Positions 7,639-16,051 of a stretch of 46,178 nucleotides of DNA are shown here, piece by piece. The position numbers and the translations under genes are program-made. How positions within the stretch are numbered: the first letter of the stretch is position 1; each line of letters starts with the position of its first letter. A model generated the notes under the pieces. It made no database searches and was not told where the DNA came from. It saw nothing but the letters and a program-made list of their open reading frames with translations. The DNA is taken from NCBI GenBank assembly GCA_018609755.1, contig JAHENZ010000062.1, positions 1 through 46,178 on the forward strand. Direction: 5' to 3'. The stretch comes from Salinivenus sp. GTDB taxonomy: Bacteria > Bacteroidota > Rhodothermia > Rhodothermales > Salinibacteraceae.

Positions 7639-9420
7639 TCAGGAATGTGCGGCGAGCTGCCACAGGAGGGAAAGCGGAAGGTCGTAGGAAAGGATGAGGG
7701 CAACCATGCCGCCTAAAACCAGGACGAGGGGGCTTGGGAGGACCAATGGGAGTACTCGTGCCCACGAGAGACCGCTCACGGCTTTGTAGTCGAGAAGAAC
7801 GCGGCTCGTCACCGTTGCGAGGGTTCCGACTCCCCCCGCGAGCAGAAGAAGGCCCAGGTCATCGGCCGCGACGGGCGGGGCGGTGGCTGCGATGAGGGCC
7901 AGGAGCATTCCCACGAGGGCAGGCCAGCAAGGCCACACCACCAGCATCAGGCCCTGCAGCGCGGAGAATGAAGACTTCGTACGCGCCGCGAGAATCAAGA
8001 ATCCCATCCATACGCTGAGAAGGAGAAAGGAAATCGTTCCCACTACGAGCCCGGCCATAGCAGGAGCGGTCAGGCCGTTGGCCAGCGGTTTCTGAAGGTC
8101 AGAGGGGAGGGCTTCTAAAATAAAGACTGTGGAAGGTTGAGCCCTAATGATCTGGGCGGAAAGGGATGCGATCATCCCCACTGCGAGGGCGGCCACTGTC
8201 AGAAGCAGGATGTTGACGGTTGAATTTACGTCCCGCTCTTTCTGGAGTGCGTCGCGGTAAAATCCGTGCGCAGCGAAATACCGGTAGGCCGTTTCGCGAG
8301 CGAAGGGCCGTCGCGCGTACAACACGCCCAACAACCCGAGGAGGCCCCAACCAAGAAGAACAAACACGTGCGGAGCGGCGGTGGGGGGAGTGCCCTTAGG
8401 GAAGGCAAATACTCGTTGGGTCCCCGTGTAGAAGCCTCTCATGACGTTTCCAGCAGGACGTGGGGGGCCGGTGGAGGGATGAAGACCGTACCGACGCGTG
8501 TCGAGAAGCGGCGTCGGACGATCCTGCCACCGGTAGACGAACACAGGGGGAGTAGATGGTGGGGGATCGAGAAGGGACCTGAGTGCTCGTTCCAGGTGCC
8601 GGGCGTGCTGCTCGGGAGAGTGGGAGTTCTGTAGGCCGGGAGGACTCTTCGGGTTGATCCAGGTCCCAAGGGCCCCAATTCCTCGCGATGTTGCATCGGT
8701 CCAAGACTGCCAGCGATCGACAGGATGTTCAACCCCACGAGTGTCGAGAAGCGGAAGATCGACGCTTTCGGCACAGCGATCGGTAGAGGACGAGAACGGT
8801 GTGACGTAGTACGTGCGAAGTGGTGAGGTCTCGTGGATGGTTTGTGTCCACTGCTGGAGCACGTCACAGGTTGCTGCGCGGGTCGAGTTGACGTTTGTCG
8901 CGAGCCCGACGTATCGAATCGATTCGTAACGCTGGCTGAGGTCCCGGAGGCGGGAGAGAAGGGGACGAACCTCTGATAGGGAGTCGGCAAGTGAGGAGGT
9001 GGGCACGTAGGCTACGGGCAGGTCGATGAGGAGATGGAGCCCGAGGGCGTCTGCCCGGGCAAACACAGTGTCAGTGCTTGGGACGTTTAGCAGTCGGAGG
9101 GCACGCACGCCGGCTTCGTTGATGCTCGCCAATTCGCGAAGGGCTCGTTCGGGGGACTCGGGCGGTCGCCAGACCACTCCGTACTGCGAGGAATCGGGGC
9201 GGGCCTGTTGGGTTGTGCTGTCGATGCGGTTCTTCTGAGAAGTATCCTCAGGGGGGGGCTGACCGTGAACCGGTGCTCCGGCGACCCAGAGGCTGACCAA
9301 CGTGAAAAGGGCAATGTGAAGGGGGCGAATCACGGGCCGTGGACCGAAGGCGGACAGAAAAGAGTCCATGTACACGGGGCTGCACGCATGGTAAGGATCG
9401 AAAGGAATGTAGCTGTACAA
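7639..9420 (-). CDS. Two-part membrane protein: periplasmic TIM-barrel-like N-terminus and multi-pass C-terminus
   Basis: Up to 593 aa; the ATG corresponding to residue 18 (position 9369) is an equally good start and places the hydrophobic signal (LHIALFTLVSLWVAGAPVHGQ) closer to the N-terminus. Residues about 75-330 look like a glycosidase-type barrel: a VVWRPPESPERALRELASINEAG segment, then short strands (ALRLLNVP, HLLIDLPVAYV, IRYVGLATNVN, RTYYVTPF) resembling family-2 glycoside hydrolase catalytic domains. No catalytic Glu pair could be assigned. The C-terminal 250 residues hold about six membrane helices, reminiscent of Yip1-like domains. Function not known. Confidence 0.7.
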   Translation of the reverse strand: MYSYIPFDPYHACSPVYMDSFLSAFGPRPVIRPLHIALFTLVSLWVAGAPVHGQPPPEDTSQKNRIDSTTQQARPDSSQYGVVWRPPESPERALRELASINEAGVRALRLLNVPSTDTVFARADALGLHLLIDLPVAYVPTSSLADSLSEVRPLLSRLRDLSQRYESIRYVGLATNVNSTRAATCDVLQQWTQTIHETSPLRTYYVTPFSSSTDRCAESVDLPLLDTRGVEHPVDRWQSWTDATSRGIGALGTWINPKSPPGLQNSHSPEQHARHLERALRSLLDPPPSTPPVFVYRWQDRPTPLLDTRRYGLHPSTGPPRPAGNVMRGFYTGTQRVFAFPKGTPPTAAPHVFVLLGWGLLGLLGVLYARRPFARETAYRYFAAHGFYRDALQKERDVNSTVNILLLTVAALAVGMIASLSAQIIRAQPSTVFILEALPSDLQKPLANGLTAPAMAGLVVGTISFLLLSVWMGFLILAARTKSSFSALQGLMLVVWPCWPALVGMLLALIAATAPPVAADDLGLLLLAGGVGTLATVTSRVLLDYKAVSGLSWARVLPLVLPSPLVLVLGGMVALILSYDLPLSLLWQLAAHS

Positions 9421-9478
9421 GCGAAGTAGTGGGAAATGGATGAATTCAATTGACGATGATTTCCTCGTTTATTGCTTT

Positions 9479-9701
9479 CTAGTGGACTGTTACATGTCAT
9501 TTAGCGTCACAAGCGATCTCAAAATTCCTCAGGCAGGTCGCTTCGAGCGCAGTCGAGAAGCCTCTCCGAAGTCGGAGGCTTCGCCTGGAAGATTTCTCGA
9601 CGTAGGCAATCGCAGATTGCCATGCTCGAAATGACATGCCACAATCTGGAATTTTGAGATCGCGGCTTCAACCCGCAAGTTCATCTGTAACGGTCCACTA
9701 G
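9479..9701. mobile_element. MITE-like element 1, CTAG-bounded, with nested inverted repeats
   Basis: Left end CTAGTGGACTGTTACA (9479-9494) matches the reverse complement of the right end TGTAACGGTCCACTAG (9686-9701) with one mismatch. Inside, GCGATCTCAAAATTCC and GGAATTTTGAGATCGC form a second perfect 16-bp inverted repeat. CATGTCATTT/AAATGACATG is a third pair, but its order crosses the second pair. A hairpin around GAAGCCTC...GGAGGCTTC lies in the centre. The TCGAGAA...CTCGAAATGACATG words resemble dispersed intergenic palindromes of other genomes (recollection, not checked). Non-coding. Confidence 0.8.
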
Positions 9702-9871
9702 TGGGATTGCACAACTGAAAAGCGAGAAATCGCAGATATCGTGACGCTGTTCCCGTCTCTATCTCCTGCGCGGAATATGCTCGGTATCGACCGCTGCCAG
9801 CATACGCTGACGATTGTGGCGTCAGATGACCGACGCTCGAAACCACCAGAGTAGTTGTGCAAGGTCACTAG
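9698..9871. mobile_element. MITE-like element 2, CTAG-bounded, sharing its left CTAG with element 1
   Basis: Left end CTAGTGGGATTGCACAACT (9698-9716) and right end AGTTGTGCAAGGTCACTAG (9853-9871) are inverted repeats of 19 bp with three mismatches in the middle. The element is 174 bp, non-coding, and begins in the same CTAG that ends element 1. This suggests that one element inserted into the target site at the edge of the other. Confidence 0.78.
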
Positions 9872-10317
9872 GTTGATATGTACATGGTCTCTTTCTCGCA
9901 TTCACTACCTGACGACTGGGTGAGCGTAGAGAGACACCGCTAGAGACCCTAACACGTCGAGTCAGCCTCAGCCAATTCTCGCGATTGGGGCGCGAGCGTA
10001 GCCGCTGCAGGTTTCCTCGCGTATTTTTTAACGTGGCTGTGTTGAAGGAATAAACTATGTTGGTCCTGCAGGATCCCCCTATCTCTTTCTGAGTAATACT
10101 TAAGTTATTTCACTATACATTCCTTGCAAATGTCCCTGATTGGGATGTTTTATATGTATACTTCTGAAGTAACCCCTATCAGGTTTGCAGAGTCTTTACG
10201 ATTCTGAGTGGCGACCTTCCGGGTCATTTTTCGTGTATACATGTGGGAGGTCATTTCAGTTTAGGACCGAGTTCCCTCACGTCCATAGCATCCTTTCCAA
10301 AAAAAGCATGGTAACCT

Positions 10318-10854
10318 ATGAAACGCTTTTCTCTTCTCCTCGCTTCGTTTATCCTCGCCATTGGTCTGATGGCCCCGACCACTGCACAGGGGCAAGCGAG
10401 TTTCAAAATTGGGCCTCGCCTTGGAATTCCGCTGGGCGACCTTTCTGATGTAAGCTCTGTGTTTATCGGAGGAGACGTTCGCGTCACGACCGAGGCGCTT
10501 CCCGTGGTGCCGAACGCGTCGTTCGATTACTATCTCACGGACGTCGACGGCTACTCCGTTTTTGCCGTGGATCTGAATGCGCTCTACGAGTTTCCCATCG
10601 AAAATGAAGCGTTTGCACCGTACGCAGGAGGAGGACTCGCCATCACGAGCTTTTCCTTCGACAACCCAAGTGTTTCCTTCGGGGGACAGACCTTCGGCGG
10701 CGGGACTACTTCTTCAACCGAAGTGGGGCTGAACCTCGTGGGAGGAGCTCGCTTCCCGCTGGGGTCAATCGAACCGTTCGCTCAACTCAACGCCACTCTT
10801 GGGGGCGATGCGCAGCGACTTGGACTCACTGGGGGACTTCTCTTCAGCATTTAA
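10318..10854 (+). CDS. Outer-membrane beta-barrel protein, secreted
   Basis: 178 aa. The signal peptide MKRFSLLLASFILAIGLMAP ends near AQGQA. The mature part begins with FKIGPRLGIPLGDLSD and continues as short amphipathic strands (VFAVDLNALYEF, FAPYAGGGLAITSF, VGLNLVGGARFPLG, IEPFAQLNATLGG) ending in LGLTGGLLFSI, as expected for a small barrel of the OmpW/opacity-like type. Function unknown. It has a strong terminator immediately downstream and sits alone after the repeat-rich region, so it is probably monocistronic. Confidence 0.8.
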   Translation: MKRFSLLLASFILAIGLMAPTTAQGQASFKIGPRLGIPLGDLSDVSSVFIGGDVRVTTEALPVVPNASFDYYLTDVDGYSVFAVDLNALYEFPIENEAFAPYAGGGLAITSFSFDNPSVSFGGQTFGGGTTSSTEVGLNLVGGARFPLGSIEPFAQLNATLGGDAQRLGLTGGLLFSI

Positions 10855-10881
10855 CCAGCCGATGGCTTGAATTGATCTGCA

Positions 10882-10922
10882 CCCGCCGTTCCGGGGGTTG
10901 CTCGGAGCGGCGGGTTTTTTTT
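10882..10922 (+). terminator. Strong intrinsic terminator
   Basis: CCCGCCG...CGGCGGG (10882-10888 with 10908-10914), extended inward by TTCCG/CGGAG to about 12 bp, followed by eight Ts. Belongs to the beta-barrel gene ending at 10854. Confidence 0.92.
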
Positions 10923-10926
10923 GTGG

Positions 10927-11196
10927 TCACTCCTCGTCGGGCGGCGACAGGTGCGCGATGGTCGCGCCCCACCCACTGGCGTCGGTTGCTTTGTTGTAGT
11001 CGTAAACGAGGGGATGATCGTCTAGGATCGACCGCACGTGTCGGCGGAGCGTGCCGGTGCCCTTCCCGTGAATGATCCGAACCTGGGTCAAGCCCTTTTC
11101 GTGACAGGCGCGAAGGTACTCCGGGACCAGGTCGCCCACGTCCGAGAGGTCAAAGAGGTGGAGATCCAGTTCGCCGTCAATTGGGTATTCCTGCAT
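10927..11196 (-). CDS. Small Smr-domain (MutS2 C-terminal-like) protein
   Basis: 89 aa from ATG at 11196. Smr domains are nucleases or nucleic-acid binders and occur at the end of MutS2 or as free-standing proteins. The diagnostic motif HGKGTGTLRRHVRSIL is present, preceded by an L-D-L-H segment (ELDLHLFDLSDV) and followed by a glycine-containing G-W-G-A-T-I-A end strand that matches the family's GGxGxTxV. An open frame continues upstream of 11196, but those residues show no domain and the Smr fold starts at this ATG. The gene converges on the terminator of the preceding gene. Confidence 0.85.
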   Translation of the reverse strand: MQEYPIDGELDLHLFDLSDVGDLVPEYLRACHEKGLTQVRIIHGKGTGTLRRHVRSILDDHPLVYDYNKATDASGWGATIAHLSPPDEE

Positions 11197-11416
11197 GGGA
11201 AGAGGGTATAACGGGGAGAGATTTTCCGTATGCCCGACGGGGCGTTCGTTGTCTGAGCCAATCACAGTGGAGCAGGCAGAGCCGATTGGCCAGCATTCAA
11301 ACCACAAAGTAAAAACTGGGACCCCTTCCATCCACGGGAGGCTGGAATTGTACCCACCGATTCCTACCTTGGGTCGATAGGCAAAGAGCCGTTCCTCGCA
11401 CATACTCCACGCGTAA

Positions 11417-12466
11417 ATGTCTTCCAGTACTCCTCTTCGCATCGTACAGTACGGCCTGGGTCCAATCGGTCAGGCCGCTGCTCGGAGCGTTCTCGAAAAG
11501 CAAACGGCCGGCCACGTGGAACTGGTCGGTGCGATTGATGTCGATCCCGACAAAGTAGGGCGGGACGTTTCCAGCCTGCTCGACGAGCGGCGTCCGGCGA
11601 CGGGCGTGATCGTGTCGGATGAAGCGGACACTGTACTCGAAGAAACAGAGCCGGATGTGGTTCTCCATACCACGACCTCGTTCCTGGACGGGGTCGGAGA
11701 CCAGCTCATGCAGTGTATGGAGGCCGGGGCGGATGTTGTGTCCTCGACCGAGGAGCTCTCCTTTCCGTATGATCGGCACCCGGATCGGGCAAGTGCACTC
11801 GACCAGGCGGCTCGTGATGCCGGGGTGGTGCTGGTGGGAACCGGTGTAAACCCGGGCTATGCCATGGACACGTTGCCCCTCACGGCCACCGGGGTCTGTA
11901 CGGACGTGGATGCAGTGCACGTCCAGCGCGTGGTGGATGCCGGGGAGCGGCGCGGGCCTCTACAGAAAAAGGTGGGCGCAGGGATCTCTACAGACGCCTT
12001 CAAAGAAAAGAAAGCTGCGGGCGGATTTGGCCACATCGGACTGCGTGAGTCCTTGCTCATGGTGGCCCGGGGATTGGACTGGTCTCTCGACTCAGTGGAG
12101 GAGACCTTGGACCCCGTGCTCGCAGATCAGGCCATTGAGACTGCTCATGCCTCTGTGGACGCGGGGGACGTCGCGGGAATTCACCATGCCGCTGCCGGTA
12201 TCATTGACGGAACGGAGTGCATTACCCTCGACCTCAAAATGTACGTCGGAGCCGACGAATCCTGTGATTCCGTGCAGGTAGAAGGTACACCGCCGATGGA
12301 TTTAACCGTCGATGGGGGCATTTTCGGGGATACGGCGACCATTGGAATGCTCGTGAACGTGGCTCCGCTGATGGAGGAGGTTTCGCCCGGCCTGAAAACC
12401 ATGATGGATCTACCCGTGCCGCGAGCCTTTGGCACCTCTCCGACGCTAGCAGGCTGTTGCGCATAG
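11417..12466 (+). CDS. 2,4-diaminopentanoate dehydrogenase-like / DapB-N-domain oxidoreductase, C-terminus altered
   Basis: 349 aa. A Rossmann motif GLGPIGQAAARSV (from residue 13) and a long C-terminal catalytic part (GTGVNPGYAMDTLPL, FGHIGLRESLLMVA) match the dihydrodipicolinate-reductase-like family that includes diaminopentanoate dehydrogenase of ornithine fermentation. Substrate is unknown here; other ornithine-fermentation genes are absent. The last codons lie inside an inverted-repeat element: after TSPT-L the sequence enters the CTAG repeat and reads AGCCA-stop. Removing the element gives TSPT-L-D-stop, so the insertion swaps one residue for five and probably leaves the enzyme intact. 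Divergent from the Smr gene across 220 bp. Confidence 0.8.
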   Translation: MSSSTPLRIVQYGLGPIGQAAARSVLEKQTAGHVELVGAIDVDPDKVGRDVSSLLDERRPATGVIVSDEADTVLEETEPDVVLHTTTSFLDGVGDQLMQCMEAGADVVSSTEELSFPYDRHPDRASALDQAARDAGVVLVGTGVNPGYAMDTLPLTATGVCTDVDAVHVQRVVDAGERRGPLQKKVGAGISTDAFKEKKAAGGFGHIGLRESLLMVARGLDWSLDSVEETLDPVLADQAIETAHASVDAGDVAGIHHAAAGIIDGTECITLDLKMYVGADESCDSVQVEGTPPMDLTVDGGIFGDTATIGMLVNVAPLMEEVSPGLKTMMDLPVPRAFGTSPTLAGCCA

Positions 12467-12612
12467 ACTCACCTTCACACTTGCTTCTAAAACTACCAAA
12501 TACATTGGCTATAATTTGGCAGGTGAGGGAAATTTTCCCTTTCAGGATATATGTAGCGCAAAAAAATTTGCTCGGGGGAGCTTCCAAACCCCAATGCGCA
12601 ACAGGTTGCTAG
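12446..12612. mobile_element. MITE-like element 3, CTAG-bounded, at the 3' end of the dehydrogenase gene
   Basis: CTAGCAGGCTGTTGCGCAT (12446-12464) and ATGCGCAACAGGTTGCTAG (12594-12612) form a 19-bp inverted repeat with two mismatches. The interior is AT-rich with a GGGAAATTTTCCC palindrome and no coding capacity. The element is 167 bp and begins in the second-last ancestral codon of the upstream gene. It ends 21 bp before tspO, so it also supplies the region directly upstream of tspO. Confidence 0.82.
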
Positions 12613-12633
12613 ACTGATACTCCCGCTCCTTTT

Positions 12634-13128
12634 ATGCCACGATCCAGTCGCTGGGGGCTGCCGCCGTGGTCGCAGGCCCTCTTGTTTGTGTTGGGGTGTG
12701 AAGCCGTGGGACTGCTCGCCGGGTGGATCACGCAGACGTCGGTAACGACGTGGTATCCCACCTTGGCGAAGCCAGGGTTTACCCCGCCGAACTGGCTCTT
12801 TGCCCCCGTATGGACGGTGCTCTACGCCGTCATGGGGATTGCAGCATTTCTCATTTGGCAAACGTCTTCGGATCAGCCCGCTGTCCGAACGGCATTGCTG
12901 CTGTTTGGTGGGCAACTCGCACTGAATGGCGCATGGTCGTTTGCCTTTTTCGGGGCGCAGTCCCCGCTCCTCGGCCTCCTCGTGATTACGGCACTCTGGG
13001 GCGTATTGGCCTGGACGACCGTGCGTTTTTTTCGGATCCGATCCCTTGCCGGGGCCCTTCTGGTGCCGTACCTTGCCTGGGTCACGTACGCTTGGGCCCT
13101 GAACGCCGCCATTTGGTGGTTGAATTGA
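12634..13128 (+). CDS. tspO: TspO/MBR family tryptophan-rich membrane protein
   Basis: 164 aa with five membrane helices, the TspO fold. Hallmarks: WYPTLAKPGFTPPNWLFAPVWTVLYAVMGIA, the family's most conserved block, and a W-x-x-x-F-F-x-x-x-S-P segment (NGAWSFAFFGAQSPL), with many tryptophans. TspO proteins bind porphyrins and other hydrophobic ligands and modulate tetrapyrrole or stress responses in the membrane. The start lies 21 bp past a mobile element, so its promoter may have been affected. The neighbouring SDR-DUF2867 gene is convergent with a 16-bp gap. Confidence 0.93.
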   Translation: MPRSSRWGLPPWSQALLFVLGCEAVGLLAGWITQTSVTTWYPTLAKPGFTPPNWLFAPVWTVLYAVMGIAAFLIWQTSSDQPAVRTALLLFGGQLALNGAWSFAFFGAQSPLLGLLVITALWGVLAWTTVRFFRIRSLAGALLVPYLAWVTYAWALNAAIWWLN

Positions 13129-13144
13129 AAGAAGTGGGTCGGCG

Positions 13145-14692
13145 CTACTGCTGCATCTCGGCGATGGGCGGCTCGGAGGGATCGGGGCGGTCCGCTTCTA
13201 GGTCGCGCTCCTCGATCCAGGATTGTAGGGCTCGAAGCTGCCCGGCAAAGAGCAGACCGTGCAGAGGGCGGACTAAATTCCAGTAGAGCGTGCCCAGGAG
13301 TCCCTTGGGTTCGAAAAACACAGTCTGATTGATCTGGGTTCGGCTGGAATCGTCGTCCGCTGCCGTCACGTCAAACTGAAGCCAGGCCCGACCCGGGAGC
13401 TGCATTTCGGCACGTAGGCGCAGCAGACGGTCCTCGTTGAGGGCCTCCACGCGCCAGAAGTCCACGGCGTCGCCGACCCGAAGGTGGGCGTGGTGCCGCC
13501 GTCCCTGACGAAAGCCGACGCCCCCCACCAACTGATCGATCCAGCCCCGGAGCCGCCAGAGGGCATCCCCATACAACCAGCCGGTGTCGCCTCCGAGACG
13601 GCAAAGGGCATCGAAGGTCGCATGAGGGGACGCGTCCACAGTAACCGAGCGCACCTCCCGGTACAGGCCCTCCGTCATGTCCAGGGTGGTCTGGTCCGAC
13701 GGCTGGGGGGCGGATGAGACGGCACTGTTCCAGACCGTGGGCAGCTCGTCAGATTCGACGCGACGCAAGGCAAGCCGGACGGCCGCTTCAAACGCGATCG
13801 GCTCCACGTCCGGAAATAGGCGCCGGGCCTTCTGCGGATCGTCCACCACAACCTCGTTGTCGAGGCCTTCGATCAGCGGCCGGGCGATGCTGTTCGGCAC
13901 GGGGGTCACCAGGCCGACCCAGTGCGAAGAGAGTCTCGGCGTGAGGAAAGGGACGTTGACAACCCGCCGGCGCAGTCCGCGAACAGCCGCATAGATTTGG
14001 AACATTTCGGCGTAGGTGAGCACGTCGCTGCCGCCAATTTCGACAATTTCTCCGGCGCTGTCGGGACGCTCAAGTGCCGCGATGAGGTACTGCAGCACGT
14101 TTCGGACGGCGATGGGCTGGGTGGGGGTCTGTACCCATCGCGGGCAGATCATGAGAGGGACCCGCTCCGTGAGGTAGCGCACCAGTTCGAACGAAAGGCT
14201 GCCGGAGCCGACAATCTGGGCGGCCCGAAACTCGGTGACGGGAATGGAGCCGTCTCGTAGAACGTCGCCGGTTTCGATTCGGCTTTGCAGGTGCTTGGAC
14301 TGGCGTGCTCCCTTCGGTCGCATTCCGCCCAGGTAGATCAAGCGGCTCACGTTCGCGTCTTCGGCCGCCGTCCGGACGTTTTTGGCGGCCTGCCGGTCGC
14401 GTTCGGCAAAGCTCTCCTCGCCGGCCCCGAGCGAGTGGATCAGGTAATAGACCGCATCGATGCCCTGCATGGCCGGGGGCACTGTATCAGCCTGGAGGGC
14501 GTCGCCTTCAATCACGTCCACCTTGTCCCCCCAGGGCTGCGCGCGGAGGCGATCCGCGTCCCGCACGAAGCAAGAGACGGAGTACCCCTCTCGAAGGAGG
14601 CACGGGACCAGACGCCCGCCGACGTATCCGGTGGCACCGGTCACGAGGACGGATGTCGAAGACGGCGGAGCCATGTGGAGTTGCACTTTCAT
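13145..14692 (-). CDS. NAD(P)-binding SDR-like protein with C-terminal DUF2867 domain
   Basis: 515 aa. Residues 14-300 are an atypical SDR (NmrA/NDUFA9-like) domain with nucleotide motif TGATGYVGGRL (18-28), VYYLIHSLG and a Y-L-G-G-M-R-P-K segment. The rest (about 330-495) matches DUF2867: GDTGWLYGDALWRLRGWIDQLVGGVGFRQGRR, then VGDAVDFWRVE and a late QTVFFEPKGLLGTLYWN, a SRPBCC-like ligand-binding fold. Proteins with this pairing are common in halophilic and marine bacteria, often near photolyase or carotenoid genes; their reaction is unknown. A second possible ATG six codons downstream (14674) would give a slightly shorter form. Confidence 0.87.
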   Translation of the reverse strand: MKVQLHMAPPSSTSVLVTGATGYVGGRLVPCLLREGYSVSCFVRDADRLRAQPWGDKVDVIEGDALQADTVPPAMQGIDAVYYLIHSLGAGEESFAERDRQAAKNVRTAAEDANVSRLIYLGGMRPKGARQSKHLQSRIETGDVLRDGSIPVTEFRAAQIVGSGSLSFELVRYLTERVPLMICPRWVQTPTQPIAVRNVLQYLIAALERPDSAGEIVEIGGSDVLTYAEMFQIYAAVRGLRRRVVNVPFLTPRLSSHWVGLVTPVPNSIARPLIEGLDNEVVVDDPQKARRLFPDVEPIAFEAAVRLALRRVESDELPTVWNSAVSSAPQPSDQTTLDMTEGLYREVRSVTVDASPHATFDALCRLGGDTGWLYGDALWRLRGWIDQLVGGVGFRQGRRHHAHLRVGDAVDFWRVEALNEDRLLRLRAEMQLPGRAWLQFDVTAADDDSSRTQINQTVFFEPKGLLGTLYWNLVRPLHGLLFAGQLRALQSWIEERDLEADRPDPSEPPIAEMQQ

Positions 14693-15031
14693 TCAGCACC
14701 TACGGTAGAATAGCACCACTGAATACGTGCCGTGAGGCAGTCGGGTTGCTTTCCCACCCCCTGCTGGACGAGGAAACAGAATCTTTACTGGGGGTCCATT
14801 ACGAGAATATTCCATCGGAGCGAAAACCACGACGGTCCCACAGACATCCTATCCCCACACGTGTTTTTCAGAAAGCAAACGCACGTGTCTCCATTCCATC
14901 TGAAAGCATATCTATGAGGATCGACCCGGCCCACAATGGCCACGGTCGTCCACTGTTCTGGGAACGTGCCGGGATATGCGTCTCAGATGGGCAGATTCAA
15001 CGTCACACCCACTCACGAATCCCACTAGCTC
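14693..15031. other. Gene-free stretch between divergent genes
   Basis: 339 bp. It contains ACACGTG...CACGTGT (about 14857-14893), a loose inverted repeat. It ends with AATCCCACTAG just before the next ATG, which matches the outer 11 bases of the left repeat of MITE-like element 2 in reverse; no partner was found. No RNA gene seen. It probably holds two divergent promoters. Confidence 0.45.
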
Positions 15032-15232
15032 ATGGCTGAAGTTGAAGACACCCAAACGTGGCCCGAACTCGCGATCAGCCTCTACGACAAGTTGACGGGA
15101 CGCGGGGCCGAGATCACGTACGAATTTGAGGACTTCGAACTCTTTGTGCCCAGCAAGGTCGGAGGCGATTCAGAATACGCCCATTGGAAAATGAATGGGA
15201 CCCTAAAGATTCGCACGAAAGAAGATGAGTAG
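15032..15232 (+). CDS. Small acidic hypothetical protein
   Basis: 66 aa, family not recognised. It is rich in Glu/Asp with aromatic residues alternating in the middle (EITYEFEDFELFVP, then YAHWKMNGTLKIRT), which suggests a small beta fold. Codon use matches the neighbours and the pattern of residues looks like coding sequence of a halophile rather than chance. No signal peptide or membrane segment. Confidence 0.6.
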   Translation: MAEVEDTQTWPELAISLYDKLTGRGAEITYEFEDFELFVPSKVGGDSEYAHWKMNGTLKIRTKEDE

Positions 15233-15238
15233 GGAGAC

Positions 15239-15424
15239 TTGGGATTGCTCTTTGATCCGAACCCGCAGCTCAGCGAGGCGTCCTTTGCGGGGGGCCTCGT
15301 TGGGACTGTGTGGCTTTTCGCGTCTTTCGTGTCGGCGAGTTCTGTTGCTTTCGTCGGGACGCTCATTCAGTTCATAGCGCGAGTGGACCTCCTTTCCACC
15401 ATTGCCGAGCGTGTACCGGCGTAG
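15239..15424 (+). CDS. Possible small membrane protein (TTG start)
   Basis: 61 aa from a TTG that begins 6 bp after the preceding stop. The middle is hydrophobic (GGLVGTVWLFASFVSASSVAFVGTLIQFIA), enough for one or two membrane passes. No family recognised, and the start codon is weak. It could be chance. Confidence 0.25.
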   Translation: MGLLFDPNPQLSEASFAGGLVGTVWLFASFVSASSVAFVGTLIQFIARVDLLSTIAERVPA

Positions 15425-15527
15425 AATCTCGTCCTTCGAATTTGGCGTCGATCTGATTTCGGAATAATAGGGAAGAGCAGTGCCTGATTTTAGTACGTCT
15501 CCCTCCTAACATCTCGTCTTCAGTCCA

Positions 15528-15950
15528 ATGGCCCAACCTCTTGAAGTCCTTGCCGACCTGCGTCTTGCCGTCGAAGGAGAGGAGATCGACATCCAGGCGG
15601 AAGGCAACCGCATCATCGTGGATTTGCCCAGCTTGCAAGCGGGACGCCGGATGTTGGCTGCGGAGCCGCTGGCTCGGAACCGATCACAAGCCACCCGTCG
15701 CGTGCAGGAGGCGCTCCGAACGTCTGGACTTTCGGTCGAGGTGCGTCTAGAGGGCGCCCCGTTTCTACGAATGGGGAAAGGGGTTCGCTCCGGACGCCTT
15801 GAGCGTCTCGTGGGATTGCCTGGTGTTGAGGTGGAGCCAGCCCCGGCGGTTCGTGCCGCTGTCCGGCGCCGCCCGGTCCTTACGACCGTCGTCGTGCTTG
15901 GACTCGCGATTCTGATCGGCACCCTGCTGTTTCGTGCCCTTCGATCGTAA
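15528..15950 (+). CDS. Hypothetical protein with C-terminal membrane anchor
   Basis: 140 aa. The soluble part (1-110) has a regular alpha/beta pattern (DLRLAVEGEEIDIQAEGNRIIVDLPSLQ..., then VQEALRTSGLSVEVRLEGAPFLRMG). It is followed by an Arg-rich stop and a single C-terminal membrane helix, VLTTVVVLGLAILIGTLLF, ending in RALRS. This tail-anchored layout puts the domain in the cytoplasm. Family not recognised. Confidence 0.7.
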   Translation: MAQPLEVLADLRLAVEGEEIDIQAEGNRIIVDLPSLQAGRRMLAAEPLARNRSQATRRVQEALRTSGLSVEVRLEGAPFLRMGKGVRSGRLERLVGLPGVEVEPAPAVRAAVRRRPVLTTVVVLGLAILIGTLLFRALRS

Positions 15951-16051
15951 CAGTTTTGGGATCCCGCTCAACGCAGTCCTTGTTCACCTGTCCTCTTGTC
16001 TCGATCGATGAGAGGATGATCGCGTCCCTGCTGTAGTACCGACTGCGTACC

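Larger units (their letters stand above)
9421..10317. other. Gene-poor, partly AT-rich region holding two abutting inverted-repeat elements
   Basis: About 900 bp without a supportable gene. It contains the two CTAG-bounded elements at 9479-9701 and 9698-9871. The remainder (9872-10317) is AT-rich for this genome, with the words TTTTATATGTATAC and GTGTATACATG, and presumably carries the promoter of the beta-barrel gene at 10318. The open frames here are short and lie within the repeats. Confidence 0.6.

Noticed and set aside
10150-10240. ATGTATAC / GTATACAT inverted words upstream of the second beta-barrel gene
   Set aside because: Only eight bases match and the region is AT-rich, so chance is likely.
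11197-11442. N-terminal extension of the Smr protein
   Set aside because: The residues have non-coding character, include the divergent promoter region and overlap the start of the next gene; the Smr domain begins at 11196.
15021-15031. AATCCCACTAG before the 66-aa gene, matching the outer end of MITE-like element 2
   Set aside because: Only 11 bases match and no partner repeat was found upstream; kept as a note, not as an element.
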